From Deroplatys truncata (taxonomy: Eukaryota > Arthropoda > Insecta > Mantodea > Mantidae), in contig CM060983.1 in NCBI GenBank assembly GCA_030765065.1, positions 53,566,067 to 53,630,066 of the forward strand: a stretch of DNA of 64,000 bases. The letters are read 5' to 3'. The notes under the pieces are model-generated. The model was not told the DNA's origin and searched no databases. It saw only the letters and a list, made by a program, of their open reading frames with translations. Position numbers and translations under genes: made by a program. Positions 1-11,115 of this stretch are shown here, piece after piece. Position 1 is the first letter of the stretch. Each line of letters starts with the position of its first letter.

Positions 1-739
1 TATCTATGATGATAATACTGAAAAATGTCTTTCGAAGTTGTAATATTATAAACGACCGTGCGAATAAAGCGTCCTATCTGGTGCACATAATGCAAATTGT
101 TGATGGGAGCAATAATTTTATTAACATTGGAGAAAAGGGAAATTTTATCATGTAGGTAATATAACGCGACATTTTTCGCGATTCTTTAAACAAACAAGAT
201 TATTAAGAGTGTTGAAGACTTGGAGCTAAATAATGTTCCTGTTGTATAGTTAAGAAGCATTTACATGGCTTTTTTTTCAGTCCATGAATTCGTTATGCCC
301 TAATATTTTGGGGCAAATCCAGTAACAATATTCTTACCTTACCCTCCGTCAAAAAAAAGACACATTTTAACAAACAAATCAGAACGTGAGCATTGTAAAC
401 CTCTTTTTGTTCATTTAAATTTACCAACCGTAATTAATTTATACATTTATGATTTAATAATTTTTACCTGGCAGATGAACGACAGTATTAAATTAATTTT
501 TGATATGCACACTCGCAATACAAAAAATAATCAGAATCTTGATATTCCAAATTACAGACTAAATAAAATTGAATGTAGTTGTTTAATTATGGGCCTAAAA
601 TTATTTCATAAAATACCATCAAAGTATCATAGGTTACCATTTCTTATTTAAAAAACAGGTTTAGGATTGGTTAATTTTAAATCCCTGTTATGTTTTAGAC
701 GAGTGTATAAATATGAATAATATTATACAGTGCCTTTCC
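1..739. other. AT-rich DNA, nothing recognised
   Basis: No convincing reading frame, terminal inverted repeat or tRNA-like promoter was seen. The stretch is AT-rich with frequent stops in all frames. Confidence 0.6.
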
Positions 740-902
740 GTCACACTGTGGCCACCGCACAGCGGCTTACGGGCCGGCTGTTACAGCTCGGACTCCCGCC
801 GAAACAGTTAGAATAATCCCGCAAATGCCTCACGTTCTCATATTTACAATTGCAGTGATAATAAGCACATACCTTATCATAAGAGATGTTGGAAATGTCC
901 TT

Positions 903-970
<68 letters not shown>

Positions 971-1045
971 TTCTGGTATCTTCTCAGAAAACTTTTATTT
1001 ACACTCCAGAGTTCAATATTTCAAATTGAATGAACTTCTTACCTA
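740..1045 (+). repeat. Interspersed repeat R2, copy 1, with CA microsatellite
   Basis: This block reappears in reverse complement at about 3790-4015. Shared landmarks are a GC-rich segment (GCCGAAACAGTTA, CTCACGTTCTCATA), then GATGTTGGAAAT, then TCTTCTCAGAAAACTTT. Copy 1 carries a pure CA run at about 907-969 where copy 2 has only a few CA units, so the microsatellite grew inside the repeat. I do not recognise the family. The GC-rich head could be a degenerate promoter region of a SINE, but clear A and B boxes are not visible. Confidence 0.55.
907..969. repeat. CA dinucleotide microsatellite
   Basis: About 30 uninterrupted CA units lie inside repeat R2. The repetitive C-V or T-H peptides readable here are artefacts of the microsatellite. 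Confidence 0.95.
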
Positions 1046-1050
1046 ATGTG

Positions 1051-2381
1051 TTCTACTTTCTCTACCACGTACATATTTGGGGGTCCCTGAATACAAATAA
1101 AGCATTTTTGGAAACATGTGTGTCTGTGAACAGTATAGCACAAAAACGAAAAGTCGGATAAATATCAAACTTGGTATTCAAGTTCAGTATCTTCCAAGAA
1201 CGCGACACGAAGATTTGTAAGAAAATTCCCCTACTCTAACTACCCTTTACATGGAACATTTCTCAAAAATTTTGATTTTCTGAAAATCGGCTCTAACAAT
1301 TTTGCTTAAAATACCATATATTAAAGATACTTACATAACAAATAAAACGTATATTATCTTGAATTTTCTGGGAATAGCCTGTGAAGTCCTCTTCATTCGG
1401 AAGGAATTTTGTATAATCTTGTATAACTGGTAAACGTTAAGCGATAAATGAAAATGTACTGCACACGAAATGTAGACCTCTTTAAAACACACGATTTATC
1501 TCAGATAAGCTTTTTTGTGGCATAAGCCATTTCTGAGATATCCGTTATTAAAAGTTCGAATTGTTCATTACTTGGTCATTCTCTGTTTCTGCAAAGGTTT
1601 ATTTGGATTCAAACGTAGTAGATAGAAAAATAAGGTTTAGTAAGAATAGTTGTATACTCACTAATAGAGGTAGAGGGTAAAAAATCTGATGTGTTACACT
1701 CACATGACTTTCTCTACTCTTGTACAATCTAATTTTACAAACGCTTATTCTCCATATGGTTCATGTTAATCGAGATATCGAGATGTCAATCTTATTGGTA
1801 ATTTTCTTGTAGATGCAAGGGAAATATGGTAGCTTTTAAGCGATAGTCAAATATTTTAACGCTGGTTGCTATGTGGCGCATTCCATTCTCTTTGCATGTC
1901 CAGGACATAAAAAAAATGAATAACGAATGTGAGAAAAAGTACAAGTATTGGAAAATTTAAGGGAATAACAAGCAATATCTCGAAAACGGTTCACTCAACA
2001 AAAGAAATGTATATGACATAAGTTGTGTATTTTAACGCGATCTACATTTTTTGTGTAGTAAAATTTTGTCTATCTCTTATGGTTTACCAGTTATGCAAAA
2101 GTCGTTCACAATGAAGAATACTTTTGGAGACATTCCCAGAAAATTCGAGATATACATTTCATTTCTCATGACATTATCTTAAACATATGATATTTTCATC
2201 AAAATCGTTAGAGCCATTTTTGAGAAAATTAAAATTTTCGAAAAATCTTCCATGTAAAGGGTAGTCTGGGGTGGGGGGATTTTCTTGAAAACCTTCGTGT
2301 CGCATCTCTGGAAGATACTGAACCTAAATACCAAGTTTGGTGCTTATCCGACTGTTCGTTTTTGAGTTATGCTGTTCACAG

Positions 2382-2412
<31 letters not shown>

Positions 2413-2625
2413 TACACACACACAGACACACAGACACACACACAGACACACACACGGACATGTTTCCAAAAATGCTTTTTTTGGATTCAGGAGGTCTCAA
2501 AACATGTATTTCCGGTGAAATCTCGGTATCGAATTTTTGGGTGGAATGCAATACTTCCCCTACTTACTATACGTAGTAGAGAAAGTAAAAAGGTCATGTG
2601 AAGTATCGCGTCAGATTTTTTTTTA
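1051..2625 (+). mobile_element. HINE-like element, old subfamily, interrupted by a younger copy
   Basis: The left end reads ACTTTCTCTACCACG and the body matches the family landmarks: AACAGTATAGC, AAGTCGGATAAA, then the conserved TTTGCTTAAAATACC block. The right end is split. Its left part ends near 1677 in GGTAGAGGGTA. The rest, AAGGTCATGTG...GCGTCAGATTTT, resumes after 2591. The young copy therefore inserted within the right subterminal repeat. Hairpin-end features (CATGTG then a CA-rich return arm) follow the break. This copy belongs to the diverged subfamily also seen at 42.4, 53.3 and 55.0 kb. Confidence 0.75.
1679..2591 (-). mobile_element. HINE-like element, young complete copy, nested
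   Basis: The copy is complete from the hairpin end (AATCTGATGTGTTACACT at left) to the opposite end (ACGTAGTAGAGAAAGTAAAA at right). ACTTTCTCTACT occurs 25-35 bp from the left end and its inverse closes the right end. A CA/GACA microsatellite lies at about 2382-2458. The sequence is nearly identical to copies at 21.97, 31.13, 39.0 and 58.5 kb, so insertion was recent. It lies inside the older copy 1051-2625. No protein-coding capacity is seen; the element would be non-autonomous. Confidence 0.8.
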
Positions 2626-2679
2626 GTTCTTCCTGTGTATGGGGTTTGCTGCATATACTTATTTTTTACGTGATCAGCG

Positions 2680-2985
2680 TCAGATAGATTTCTATAAATT
2701 GGATTTTGCGAAATGGCAATGATAGAGTAATTCACCCACACTTAATATTATTCTCTGACGAAGCATGGTTCCATTAAATGGAGTTCCATCGTAAAATAAG
2801 AGATACTGAAGCACAGAGAAACCCCGTTTTACACACGATATTCCCTTGTATGTCGCGGAAATTAGTGTGTTGTGTGCAGTAAATGCATAGTAATAGCGCC
2901 TATATTTTCTGAAGAAATAATAAATTCAGATAGGTATACGAATGCCTTATCCATACCTTTTTTGAACAGCTGGCCGATGTTAAAT
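2680..2985 (+). pseudogene. IS630/Tc1/mariner-type transposase relic
   Basis: Two stretches resemble a widespread arthropod DDE transposase. At about 2751 the translation gives FSDEAWFH, where the D is a likely catalytic Asp. At 2893-2937 it gives IAPIFSEEIINSDRY, matching the GPIFFEETINSxRY segment of that family. The two lie in different frames, with frameshifts and stops between, so the copy is dead. No terminal inverted repeats were found. The right side runs into SINE sequence. Confidence 0.6.
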
Positions 2986-3009
2986 GACAGTCTAGGTATT
3001 TTCAATAAG

Positions 3010-3235
3010 ACTTTTGTTGGAAAGGTAGAGTCAAACGCCAAATTCAATGCCTTAGCAGGGATTTGAACATCGGATCTCCCAGTCTCCGTCCGGTTGCTCT
3101 AACCATTGAGCTACCATGGCAACATGCCGACACGACATTAAATTCTCCAACTGATTCGCATTTTTCCCTGTAAACCACAAGGAGATCTCAAATTGTATTG
3201 AGATGGCATACCCCAATGGCGACTTACAATGCTGT
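3010..3235 (-). mobile_element. tRNA-derived SINE (family B), minus-strand arm
   Basis: On the minus strand it reads GCCATGGTAGCTCAATGG (A-box-like) and about 45 bp later GATGTTCAAATCCC (B box), typical of a tRNA-derived Pol III promoter. The tRNA-like part lies near 3057-3125. About 100 bp of conserved sequence precedes it (towards 3230), which is unusual because tRNA heads normally sit at the 5' end. The same unit occurs in opposite orientation at 3325-3570 and, more diverged, at 48.6-48.8 kb. Confidence 0.65.
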
Positions 3236-3255
3236 AAGTACTTTATTTCCTGGGC

Positions 3256-3280
3256 TTGTGTGGAAGAACAATTAATTCCA
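3256..3280. repeat. 25-bp direct repeat, left copy
   Basis: A 25-bp word beginning TTGTGTGGAAGAACAATT occurs here and again at about 3572-3596, flanking the plus-strand SINE unit. It may be a long target-site duplication or simply part of a duplicated block. Confidence 0.6.
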
Positions 3281-3324
3281 TTAATTGACCTAATAGTGGT
3301 TAAACTATGAAGCCTGGGACTTAA

Positions 3325-3596
3325 AATACTTACAACATTGTAAGTCGCCATTGGGGTATGTCATCTCAATACAATTTGAGATTTCCTTGTGGTTTACCGG
3401 AAAAAATGTGAATCTGTTGGGGAATTTAATGTCGTACCGGCATGTTGCCATGGTAGCAGAGTGGTTAGAGTAACCGGACGGAGACGGGAGATCCGTTGTT
3501 TAAATCCCGGCTATGGCATTGAATTTTTCAGTCGTCTGATTCTATCTTACCAACCTTGTCTAACACACGGTTTGTGTGGAAGAACAATTAATTCCA
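3325..3596 (+). mobile_element. tRNA-derived SINE (family B), plus-strand arm
   Basis: This is the inverted partner of 3010-3235, with about 100 bp between. It reads CCATGGTAGCAGAGTGG (A box) and TTGTTTAAATCCCGG (degenerate B box). The two units could pair into a long hairpin. The 25-bp direct repeat at 3256 and 3572 brackets this copy, which fits insertion of the plus-strand unit next to an existing minus-strand unit. Confidence 0.65.
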
Positions 3597-3789
3597 AGAC
3601 TTTTGTTATCGCGCATACAACTGATAAGTCATTAAATCTAATTCAGGAAAAGTTTTGGATTAGCCCTCAATATCCCCTGATTTAATTGTATGCGAGTTTT
3701 ATATATGAGGAAACTTGAAAAATAAAGTATATGCAAAAAAATAAACAAAAAAAAAACATTGACAGAACTAAGGAAAACAGGCGATAAAT

Positions 3790-4015
3790 TGACCCCATTT
3801 CAGATACTGAACTCCCGATGTAAATGAAAGTTTTCTGAGAAGATGGCAGAAATGTGTGTGAAAAGGAGGAGATTTCCAACATCGTTTATAATAAGGCAAT
3901 GCGTGATTGTAACTATGAGAACGTGAGGTGGTTGCGGGGATATTATAACTGTTTCGGCGGAAGTCCGAGCTGAAGCGGCTGGCGCTTGAGCCGCCATGCA
4001 GCGGCCAACATATGA
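3790..4015 (-). repeat. Interspersed repeat R2, copy 2
   Basis: This is the reverse complement of the block at 740-1045, with matching GC-rich segment, GATGTTGGAAAT and TCTTCTCAGAAAACTTTCAT landmarks. It lacks the long CA run. Short open frames here are not conserved between the two copies and are not taken as genes. Confidence 0.55.
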
Positions 4016-4246
4016 AAGAAAAGTACTGTATTATTAATGAATTCAAAACCTGGTGGAATGGCAAGTACGAGTATATTAAATTGCATGTAAACAGCTTAGC
4101 GTTTGAGTGTAATTACACTTATGAAAACAGTCACCAGGTACGTGATTTAAATGCACCAATGATTTGTACATTATATCAGGGTTGATTATAATAATATTTG
4201 TCTCTTTTCTGACAGACTTTTACTTTCACTTAAGAACATGTCTTAT

Positions 4247-5010
4247 ATTTTTACTTTCTCTACTACGTATAGTAAGTAGGGGAAGTATTGTATTACACCC
4301 AAAAATTCGATACCGAGATTTCACCGGAAATATATGTTTTGAGACCCCCTGAATCCAAAAAAAGCATTTTTGGAAACATGTCCGTGTGTGTGTCTGTCTG
4401 TGGGTGTGTCTATGAACAGCATAACTCAGAAACGAACAGTCGGATAAACACCAAACTTGGTATTTAGGTTCAGTATCTTCCAGAAATGCAACACGAAGGC
4501 TTTCAAGAAAATCCCCCACCGCAGAACATTTTCGAAAAATTTAATTTTCTCAAAAATGGCTCTAACGATTTTGATTAAAATATCATATGTTTAAGATATT
4601 TTCATGACAAATGAAATGTATATCTCGAATTTTCTGGGAATGTCTCCAAAAGTGTTCTTCATTGTGAACGGCTTTTGCATAACTGGTAAACCATAGGAGA
4701 TAGACAAACTTTTACTACACAAAAAATGTAGATCGCGTTAAAATACACAATTTATGTCATATACATTTTTGTTGTTGAGTGAACCGTTTTCGAGATATTG
4801 ATTGTAATTGCCTTCAATTTTACAATACTTATACTTTTTCTCAAATTCGTTATTCATTTTAAAGCCTAGCAATTCCCCTTGCATCTACAAGAAAATTAGC
4901 AATAAGATTAACATCTCGATTAACATGAAGCATATGCAGAATAAGCGTTTGTAAAAATAGGTTGTACAAGAGTAGAGAAAGCCATGTGAGTGTAACACAT
5001 CAGATTTTTT
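4247..5010 (+). mobile_element. HINE-like element, complete short copy
   Basis: It begins TTTTTACTTTCTCTACTACG and ends at the hairpin terminus CATGTGAGTGTAACACATCAGATTTTTT. The microsatellite is a short interrupted TGTG/TCTG run at about 4383-4417. It is about 764 bp, shorter than young copies because part of the right half is missing around AAGCCTAGCAATTCCCC. Both subterminal repeats are intact. Confidence 0.78.
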
Positions 5011-5021
5011 CTCCTTTACTT

Positions 5022-5480
5022 TTATCTGTATTTAGAGTAATAGTCGAATGGGAATCCTATAGTGGTTCACCTTTCAAAGTAGACAAGACAGTACTTATTT
5101 TCGCTCGCAAGCCGAATATAAAGAGAATTAATCTGCAACACATTTTGCGGCACTGTTATGAAATGCGAAGTATTATAACACGACATTGTAAAATTTCCCC
5201 TCACGCCGCAGATGATGGCAATTGGTACGTTTTCAGCAGGGAGCAATGCGACCACCATTGGAAACTTGATTTCCCAAGTGACAATCTAACATCCTATGTC
5301 TTCTATCACTGTATGTGAGTAATAAACCCACACTGGTTAGTTGTCATCCTAATTTCTCTACGTTCATAATGACATACCCATTACAGTTACAGAATTTAGG
5401 ATGGAAATCTTATATTCACATTAGGTGCGTGCGTGAATACGTTTGTCATATTTCGGAAGACTGAAAGAAAAACAATTATG
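5022..5480. other. Unassigned DNA with one small open frame
   Basis: A plus-strand frame entering from the HINE-like end stays open to about 5318. The part outside the repeat includes HILRHCYEMRSIITRHCK and HWKLDFPSDNLTSYVF. I recognise no family, and the apparent start codon lies within the repeat. It could be a relic exon or chance. Confidence 0.3.
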
Positions 5481-6890
5481 ATCCGTTATATTCTCTTGGC
5501 TTTCTCAACTCGCTCTTGTACAAACTATTCTTTAAAAGCTTATTCTTTTAGCTAATTCTTGTTAATGTAGATAACGTTTCAATTCACATTTACACTTTCG
5601 TTGTACGATAGAGTATGTAAAGCGATAGTCAGATTTTTAAAGCTTTCTCTACTCTTGTACAAACGCTTATTCTCCATATTCTTCGTGTTAATCGAGATAT
5701 CGAGATGTCAATCTCATTGCTAATTTTCTTGTAGATGCAAGGGGAATATGGTAGGCTTTATGCGATAGTCAAATATTTTAAGAGCTGGTTGCTATGTGGA
5801 GTATTCCATTCTCTTTGCATTGCCAGGAAAAAAAAGAATAACGAATTCCCATTTGAGAAAAAGTATAAGTATTTGAAAATTTAAGGGAATAACAAGCAAT
5901 ATCTCGAAAATGGTTCACTCAACAAAATCAATGTATATGACATAAATTATTTATTTTAACGCGATCTACATTTTTCGTGTAGTAAAATTTTGTATATCTC
6001 TTATGCAAAAGTGGTTCACAATGAAGAATACTTTTGGAGACATTCCCAGAAAATTCAAGATATACATTTTATTTGTCATGAAAGTATCTTAAATATATGA
6101 TATTTTAATCAAAATCGTTAGAGCCATTTAAAATTTTCTCAAAATATTCCATGTAAAGGATAATCTGGGGTGGGGGGATTTTCTTGAAAACCTTCGTGTC
6201 GCATCTCTGGAAGATATTCAACCTAAATATCAAGTTTGGTGTTTATCCGACTGCTCGTTTCTGAGTTATACTGTTCACAGACAGACAGACACAGACGGAT
6301 ATGTTTCCAAAAATGCTTGTTTTGGATTCAGGGGGTCTCAAAACATGTATTTCCGGTGAAATCTCGGTATCGAATTTTTGGGTGGAATGCAATACTTCCC
6401 CTACTTACTCTACGTAGTAGAGAAAGTAAAAAACGAATGACTTCCCAGTTGAGAAAAGTATAAGTATTTGAAAAGTCAAACAAATACAAGGAATATCTCG
6501 GAAATAGTTATCTCCACAAAAAACTATATGGCATAGATTGTGTGCTTTAACGAGATCTACATTTTATGTAGATCTAGTAACATTTTGACCATGCCTTATG
6601 GTTTACCAATTATACAAAGTCATTCAGAGTTGAGAACTTCGCATGTTATTCCCAGAAAATGCCGAAGATACTTTTAATCTGTAATGGAAGTGCTTTAAAA
6701 ATATGGTTTTTTAATTAAAATCGTTAGAGCCATTTTTGAGAAAAAGAAAAAAACTGAAAAATGTTCCATGTAAAGGGGTGGGGTGGGGATGTTTTCTTGC
6801 ACATCTTCCTGGCGCATTTTTAGAAGATAGTGAGCTTAAATACCAAGTTTGATATTTATCGAACTCTTCTTTTTTGAGTTCTGCTGCACA

Positions 6891-6926
<36 letters not shown>

Positions 6927-7057
6927 CACGCTTGCTAAAATGCTTTTTGGGGTTCAGGGAGCCACAAATAATGTATTTTAGGTGAAATCTCGATCGATTT
7001 TTGGGTGGGATGCAACGTTTTCTTACGTTAAGTAACGTAATAAGAAAGAAGAATGTA
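5480..7057 (-). mobile_element. HINE-like element, old copy split by a younger one
   Basis: The left piece (5480-5640) carries a decayed hairpin end and subterminal repeat (GGCTTTCTCAACTCGCTCTTG). The right piece (6432-7057) continues from CTTCCCAGTTGAGAAAAG through a CA run at about 6893-6920 to a degraded terminus GTAATAAGAAAGAAGAATG. The two pieces join in the expected order around the young insertion, apart from some tens of bases lost at the junction. Confidence 0.65.
5641..6431 (-). mobile_element. HINE-like element, younger copy nested in an old copy
   Basis: It starts directly at the inner subterminal repeat (GCTTTCTCTACTCTTGTAC), so its outer hairpin end is missing. It finishes with the intact opposite end CTACGTAGTAGAGAAAGTAAAA. 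The microsatellite is reduced to a few CAGA units near 6281. Confidence 0.7.
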
Positions 7058-7087
7058 AAAAATCCAAAGAAAAAAAGATCACCAATA

Positions 7088-7272
7088 AGGCCGTAAATAC
7101 AGAACGAGATGGCTTAGGCGGTAACGTCTGTGGCTCATACTTGGGAGGTCATGGGCTCGAATCTTGTGTCCCGCTCAATCTGATTGACGTTTTTCTCGTG
7201 AACTTCGCAATATTAATACGTGGATCTCACGACCCAAAGGTCCATACACAGAACAAAAATAAAAAATAAAAT
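7088..7272 (+). mobile_element. tRNA-derived SINE (family C)
   Basis: A tRNA-like head has an A-box-like GATGGCTTAGGCGGTAACG and a B box GGGCTCGAATCTTG about 35 bp later. A non-tRNA body follows with an A-rich tail (AAAAATAAAAAATAAAA). The flanking 58-bp repeats resemble the 3' tail of the SINE at 9895-10127, so the two may share a LINE-derived tail. Confidence 0.65.
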
Positions 7273-7274
7273 TT

Positions 7275-7540
7275 TCAAGAAAGCGACTACGCGACTAAGA
7301 CCATATGTTATGAAGTTGCCCCAGCATATGGTACAGAATGACGACTATGTAACTAAGGCCATTTGTTCGACATCTCACTGAGTATACATTTGCCTTCACA
7401 GAGCAGCAATCAAAAAATCACAAACGACACAGAAAGGCGATTATGCAGCTGAGGCCATCTGGAGGCAACTTACTCAAGCATGTGGTACAGGAAGGCGACT
7501 ACACAACAAAGGTCATCTGTCCATAGCATTGCTTAGATTT
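7275..7540 (+). repeat. Diverged tandem repeat, about 58-bp unit
   Basis: A unit resembling GGCGACTACGCAACTAAGG then CCATCTGT recurs at about 7283, 7341, 7436 and 7494, giving spacings of 58, 95 and 58. The word GCATATGGTACAG precedes several units. One unit of the same kind ends the SINE at 9895-10127 on the minus strand. Confidence 0.6.
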
Positions 7541-9894
7541 ATTTTTGGAAATAAAATTCCAAAAACCGTACACGTTTAGGAAGCTGGTAATGAATCACTC
7601 AAATCATAAGTCTACATTACCATTGGTACTCTAAACTTTAATATTTAGAAAATAACCTATTTAAAATAACTAATTCGCCTAATTTTATTGTAAAAGGAAA
7701 TTTATTTGACACCGAAAAATTCCACTTTGTTATAACTCTATCCTAATTTATAAAGTTATGCATATCCTTTGTCGGAAGGCAAGCTCATAAGGGGACAAGG
7801 TAGTCTGAACACACAGAAATTACATCTTAAGTGTGTTAAATTACCACTGCTCTTAAACTTCTGAATGGTTTCTCCTCATATTTTTATGAATTATTCTATA
7901 ACTCATGACAATTATTTCAAGTGCTGGTTTGCATTGATAGCTTATGTAGTTGAGTTCGTAAAAATTATTTCATTCAGCAGAAAAATAATAAAATGTACTC
8001 TTAAAATATGTGAATTCATGTACCCTTTTCTTTATACTACTTGTAATACAGAATTACACTTTTGCATGCTTGTTTTTAGTATGATCAGCTAACTTCTGAA
8101 CCTCAATTATTTAGTTACGTATATCAGTTCACTAGAAATTGAAAAATAATTATTTACAAAGTCAAAAAAGTAAAAATGTGGGAAATTTGCAACGTTGTTG
8201 CTTTCCTAATATCACTAATATACATTATAAAATTATGATTCTGGTTGAGAAAGTTAAACCTCTCACACTTTCTGAGAAAAAGGTACCTAAGTATCCAAAA
8301 ACGTTTTTAGCAAAGTGAATTAAAAGTTTGAACATTAAAATTCTGACACACTTCAGTACATTCCAGGGCCAATCATCTGCACCTTCATTTCTGGATTGCT
8401 TCAGCTTTTCTGATTGCCTTCTGTTGGTCCTGGCCTCTTTTGTTAATTGCTGAACTGCTCGCTGGGTATGATATAGTTGTTCGTTGTTGACAGGTACAAA
8501 ATGTTCTAAAAAGGGGTGTTGCATAACGGCTTTAAAGGAATGCAGACTAGCATTTAAATGTTATTTAAATGTCTTAAAGACCTCTTAACCCCTAAAAAGT
8601 ATATATTTTCTGAAACTGGAAATAATAGAGATTTTATTAGTTCCTAAAACAAAAACTTTGATTTTTGACCATTTCAGAGTACTTTGTCCCTTAAGGAAGA
8701 CTGTTGAAGAAAGTAAAGTGTAAAGGGTATCAAATTGATGTTTTCCTTCTTCACTTCGTTGTGTCTTTTAAATATGTTTAATTTGCTGTGATAGGTTATA
8801 ATAGTTTTTCTAGAATAAAGAATATTACACGCATTGCTTGTTAACATATATTAAAAAAAAACAAGACTGAACTTCTAATATCTAACCAAACGTAAAATAA
8901 ACTGCGGATAATACAGCTATTTAGGTCCACTATTCAGGTTTCAAGGTTTTAGCCCACATGATCCCACCTTATACTGTATACGCTGAACGCTGTATTTGAT
9001 AAAGGTATAAACGTCAGGTAAAGCTGCACATCTAGCAGTTAATATCCGCTAATGTAGTGTATAAACAAGAACCACTTCACTCCATTTAGTGAAGTGCACT
9101 TCTGCATGCTGTTTAGCTAAAGTCTTAGCAGCTTTTCCCTCGTTTTGTTTTTTACGCCTTTAAAACTAAAAAGTGGACTAATTATTAACCTCACCTCCAT
9201 CGTAGTTTTCGGCCTTTCTGCTGCAGAAAGCCAGTAAGTGAGATAATCCACAGTTCTCAGCATTTTTCACGAAAAGCTTATCACATTATCACAAATTTAC
9301 GATAGAGCAACACTTCTGTCGAACGAGGAAAGTTAAATAAACGCAAAGCACCTTTCTACAGAAAATTGTAAGGAGAGAGTTTTCGCGGGAACTGAATAAA
9401 TCATTTTAAATCGATCTTTGTTACAGTACCAACCCAACGAAAGCACAGAAGTTTCAGACAGCTGAATGTAGGTAGCGTTTGGCTTAATGTCGGGTATTGT
9501 TAATGCAGGGCTACTACTAATCTGCTAATCGACGAAAGGAATTTAAAACAAGAAGCTAGAATTTTGCACTAAAGCAAACAGCTGTGAAAGAAGACGGCTA
9601 AAACAAGGAAGAGAATATAAAGTCGAGCCATTATAAAGCGTGTCCTTGAAGATGATCTGCATCAGCAGTCTTTAAAGCTGTACAAAGGTCTGACCAATGC
9701 TCAAAAATGTTTCACACGACACTCATATAGGACGCAAGAAACAAACAGTGCAAAAATGTGACGTCACAAACACTTTTTTTTATTAAAATTGCTTATACCA
9801 CGTATATTATATTAGTGACAATTTATACTTACTACTGTTAGCTCTTTTCTTTCCTTGTTTCCATATTTTTCCCTTGTTTAATGTCATTTTCACA
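7541..9894. other. AT-rich DNA, nothing firmly recognised
   Basis: No inverted-repeat ends or Pol III boxes were seen. One minus-strand frame at 8225-8524 begins MQHPFLEHFVPVNNEQLY and is rich in Q, K and R (QLTKEARTNRRQSEKLK). It is vaguely like basic tails of some transposases, but I cannot assign it. Confidence 0.45.
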
Positions 9895-10127
9895 ACTAGG
9901 TTATGTTACCATGTTACTTGTGGGTTCTTTGATTCACGGTGTGGCAAACAGATAACCTTAGTTGCGTAGTCGGCTTCTTGTACGAAATGCTTTAATTTTA
10001 TTTGTATTGTTCTGCGAGAGGAGCGTGGATCGTGGTGTTGAATATTCAAACCGAAGGAGAAACCAATCACATTGATTGGTAACCAGATTTGAACGGTTGA
10101 GCCAGCGAGCTCCCGAACGCGAGCCAC
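9895..10127 (-). mobile_element. tRNA-derived SINE with LINE-like tail
   Basis: On the minus strand, a B-box-like CAACCGTTCAAATCTGG lies near the start. The body ends in GCATTTCGTACAAGAAG and CGACTACGCAACTAAGG. That tail matches the tandem unit at 7275-7540. A CTTT microsatellite abuts the head. Confidence 0.55.
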
Positions 10128-10134
10128 ATGCACT

Positions 10135-10148
10135 TCCTTCCTTCTTTC

Positions 10149-10211
<63 letters not shown>

Positions 10212-10232
10212 TATTTCTTTCTTTCTTTCTTT
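10135..10232. repeat. CTTT tetranucleotide microsatellite
   Basis: About 24 near-perfect CTTT units, with one A substitution near 10213. The F/L/S-rich frame here is an artefact. Confidence 0.95.
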
Positions 10233-11115
10233 TGTGTGGTTAGTTTAAAGCATTGCTTACTCGATATATCAAGCTGGCGTATTCGCATTCCTTTTCGGGT
10301 CCTGGACGTTTGCACTTATTGCCGCTAGGATCGCCCAAAGCCATGTACACCGCCATTGCTGTATTCCGTATTTGTCAAAGTTAGTCATTAATTACGAATT
10401 GTAGTTACGTTATGAAACTTAGAAATAAAGTAAGTACGAGTATATTGGGTTAGGTTTAATAAACGTGTTAAAACAAAATACATTCGAAAGTTCTTTGTAC
10501 TGAGATGTATAATGGATCCAACATTAAGTGTCATAGGCACTTGGAGGTTAAGGTAGCTTGCGGGATTAATAATGAATTATATGTGGAACATGAAGAAATC
10601 CGGCTATATAGGAATCATTTTGGCACTATTAACTCATTATTAGAATATTCCGACTGTAGTGATACATAATGGACTCAATATTAAGTGACAGATGTCAAAG
10701 GTTGTAAACTATAACTAAAACTCCTCATTCTAACACAGCATACATCAATAAAAATGTGCATGTAGTGAAAGTCGTTATACTGAACTGACTGATGAATTGA
10801 ATTATTAATCCTTCCTTGATTGAAAAACAAATAGGACCTGTTGCTGTTCACAAACTATTGTAATCCATTTCTGTTTCAGTTTATTGTCTTTTGTCAATAG
10901 ATGCAATGACAAACCATATACTTCCTCCTACTTTGAATTGAGTAAGGTACACAGCAATAAACAATTTTTATTTAATTATAGGCTAAGATGCAAATATTAA
11001 ACATTCTGCTTTAGAGTAACTGAAAGCGTTTCCATGTAATGTATTTTGTGCTCACTGGAAAACCCAAACAATAGATTTATTTCCCGTCAACTTAATTATA
11101 TGTTATATATAAAAC
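10233..11115. other. AT-rich DNA, nothing recognised
   Basis: No open frame of note or repeat end was seen. The words ATAATGGATCCAACATTAAG and ATAATGGACTCAATATTAAG recur at about 10508 and 10666, a weak direct repeat. Confidence 0.5.

Noticed and set aside
741-1046. Frames with long TH or CV repeats, here and at 2.3, 22.1, 31.2, 39.7 and 58.6 kb
   Set aside because: They are translations of CA/TG microsatellites within repeats.
3057-3128. A tRNA gene
   Set aside because: A and B boxes are visible but the cloverleaf arms do not pair well, and the unit is a dispersed repeat, so SINE is the better call. The same reasoning applies to the tRNA-like heads at 7.1, 23.3, 28.3 and 48.7 kb.
5022-5318. 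A host exon (118-codon frame)
   Set aside because: Its start lies within a repeat and no splice context or known domain is visible.
8225-8524. A minus-strand frame of 99 codons with a basic Q/K/R-rich segment
   Set aside because: It vaguely resembles transposase tails, but there is no definite motif, partner exon or element end.
10128-10328. A phenylalanine/leucine/serine-rich small protein
   Set aside because: It is a translated CTTT microsatellite.
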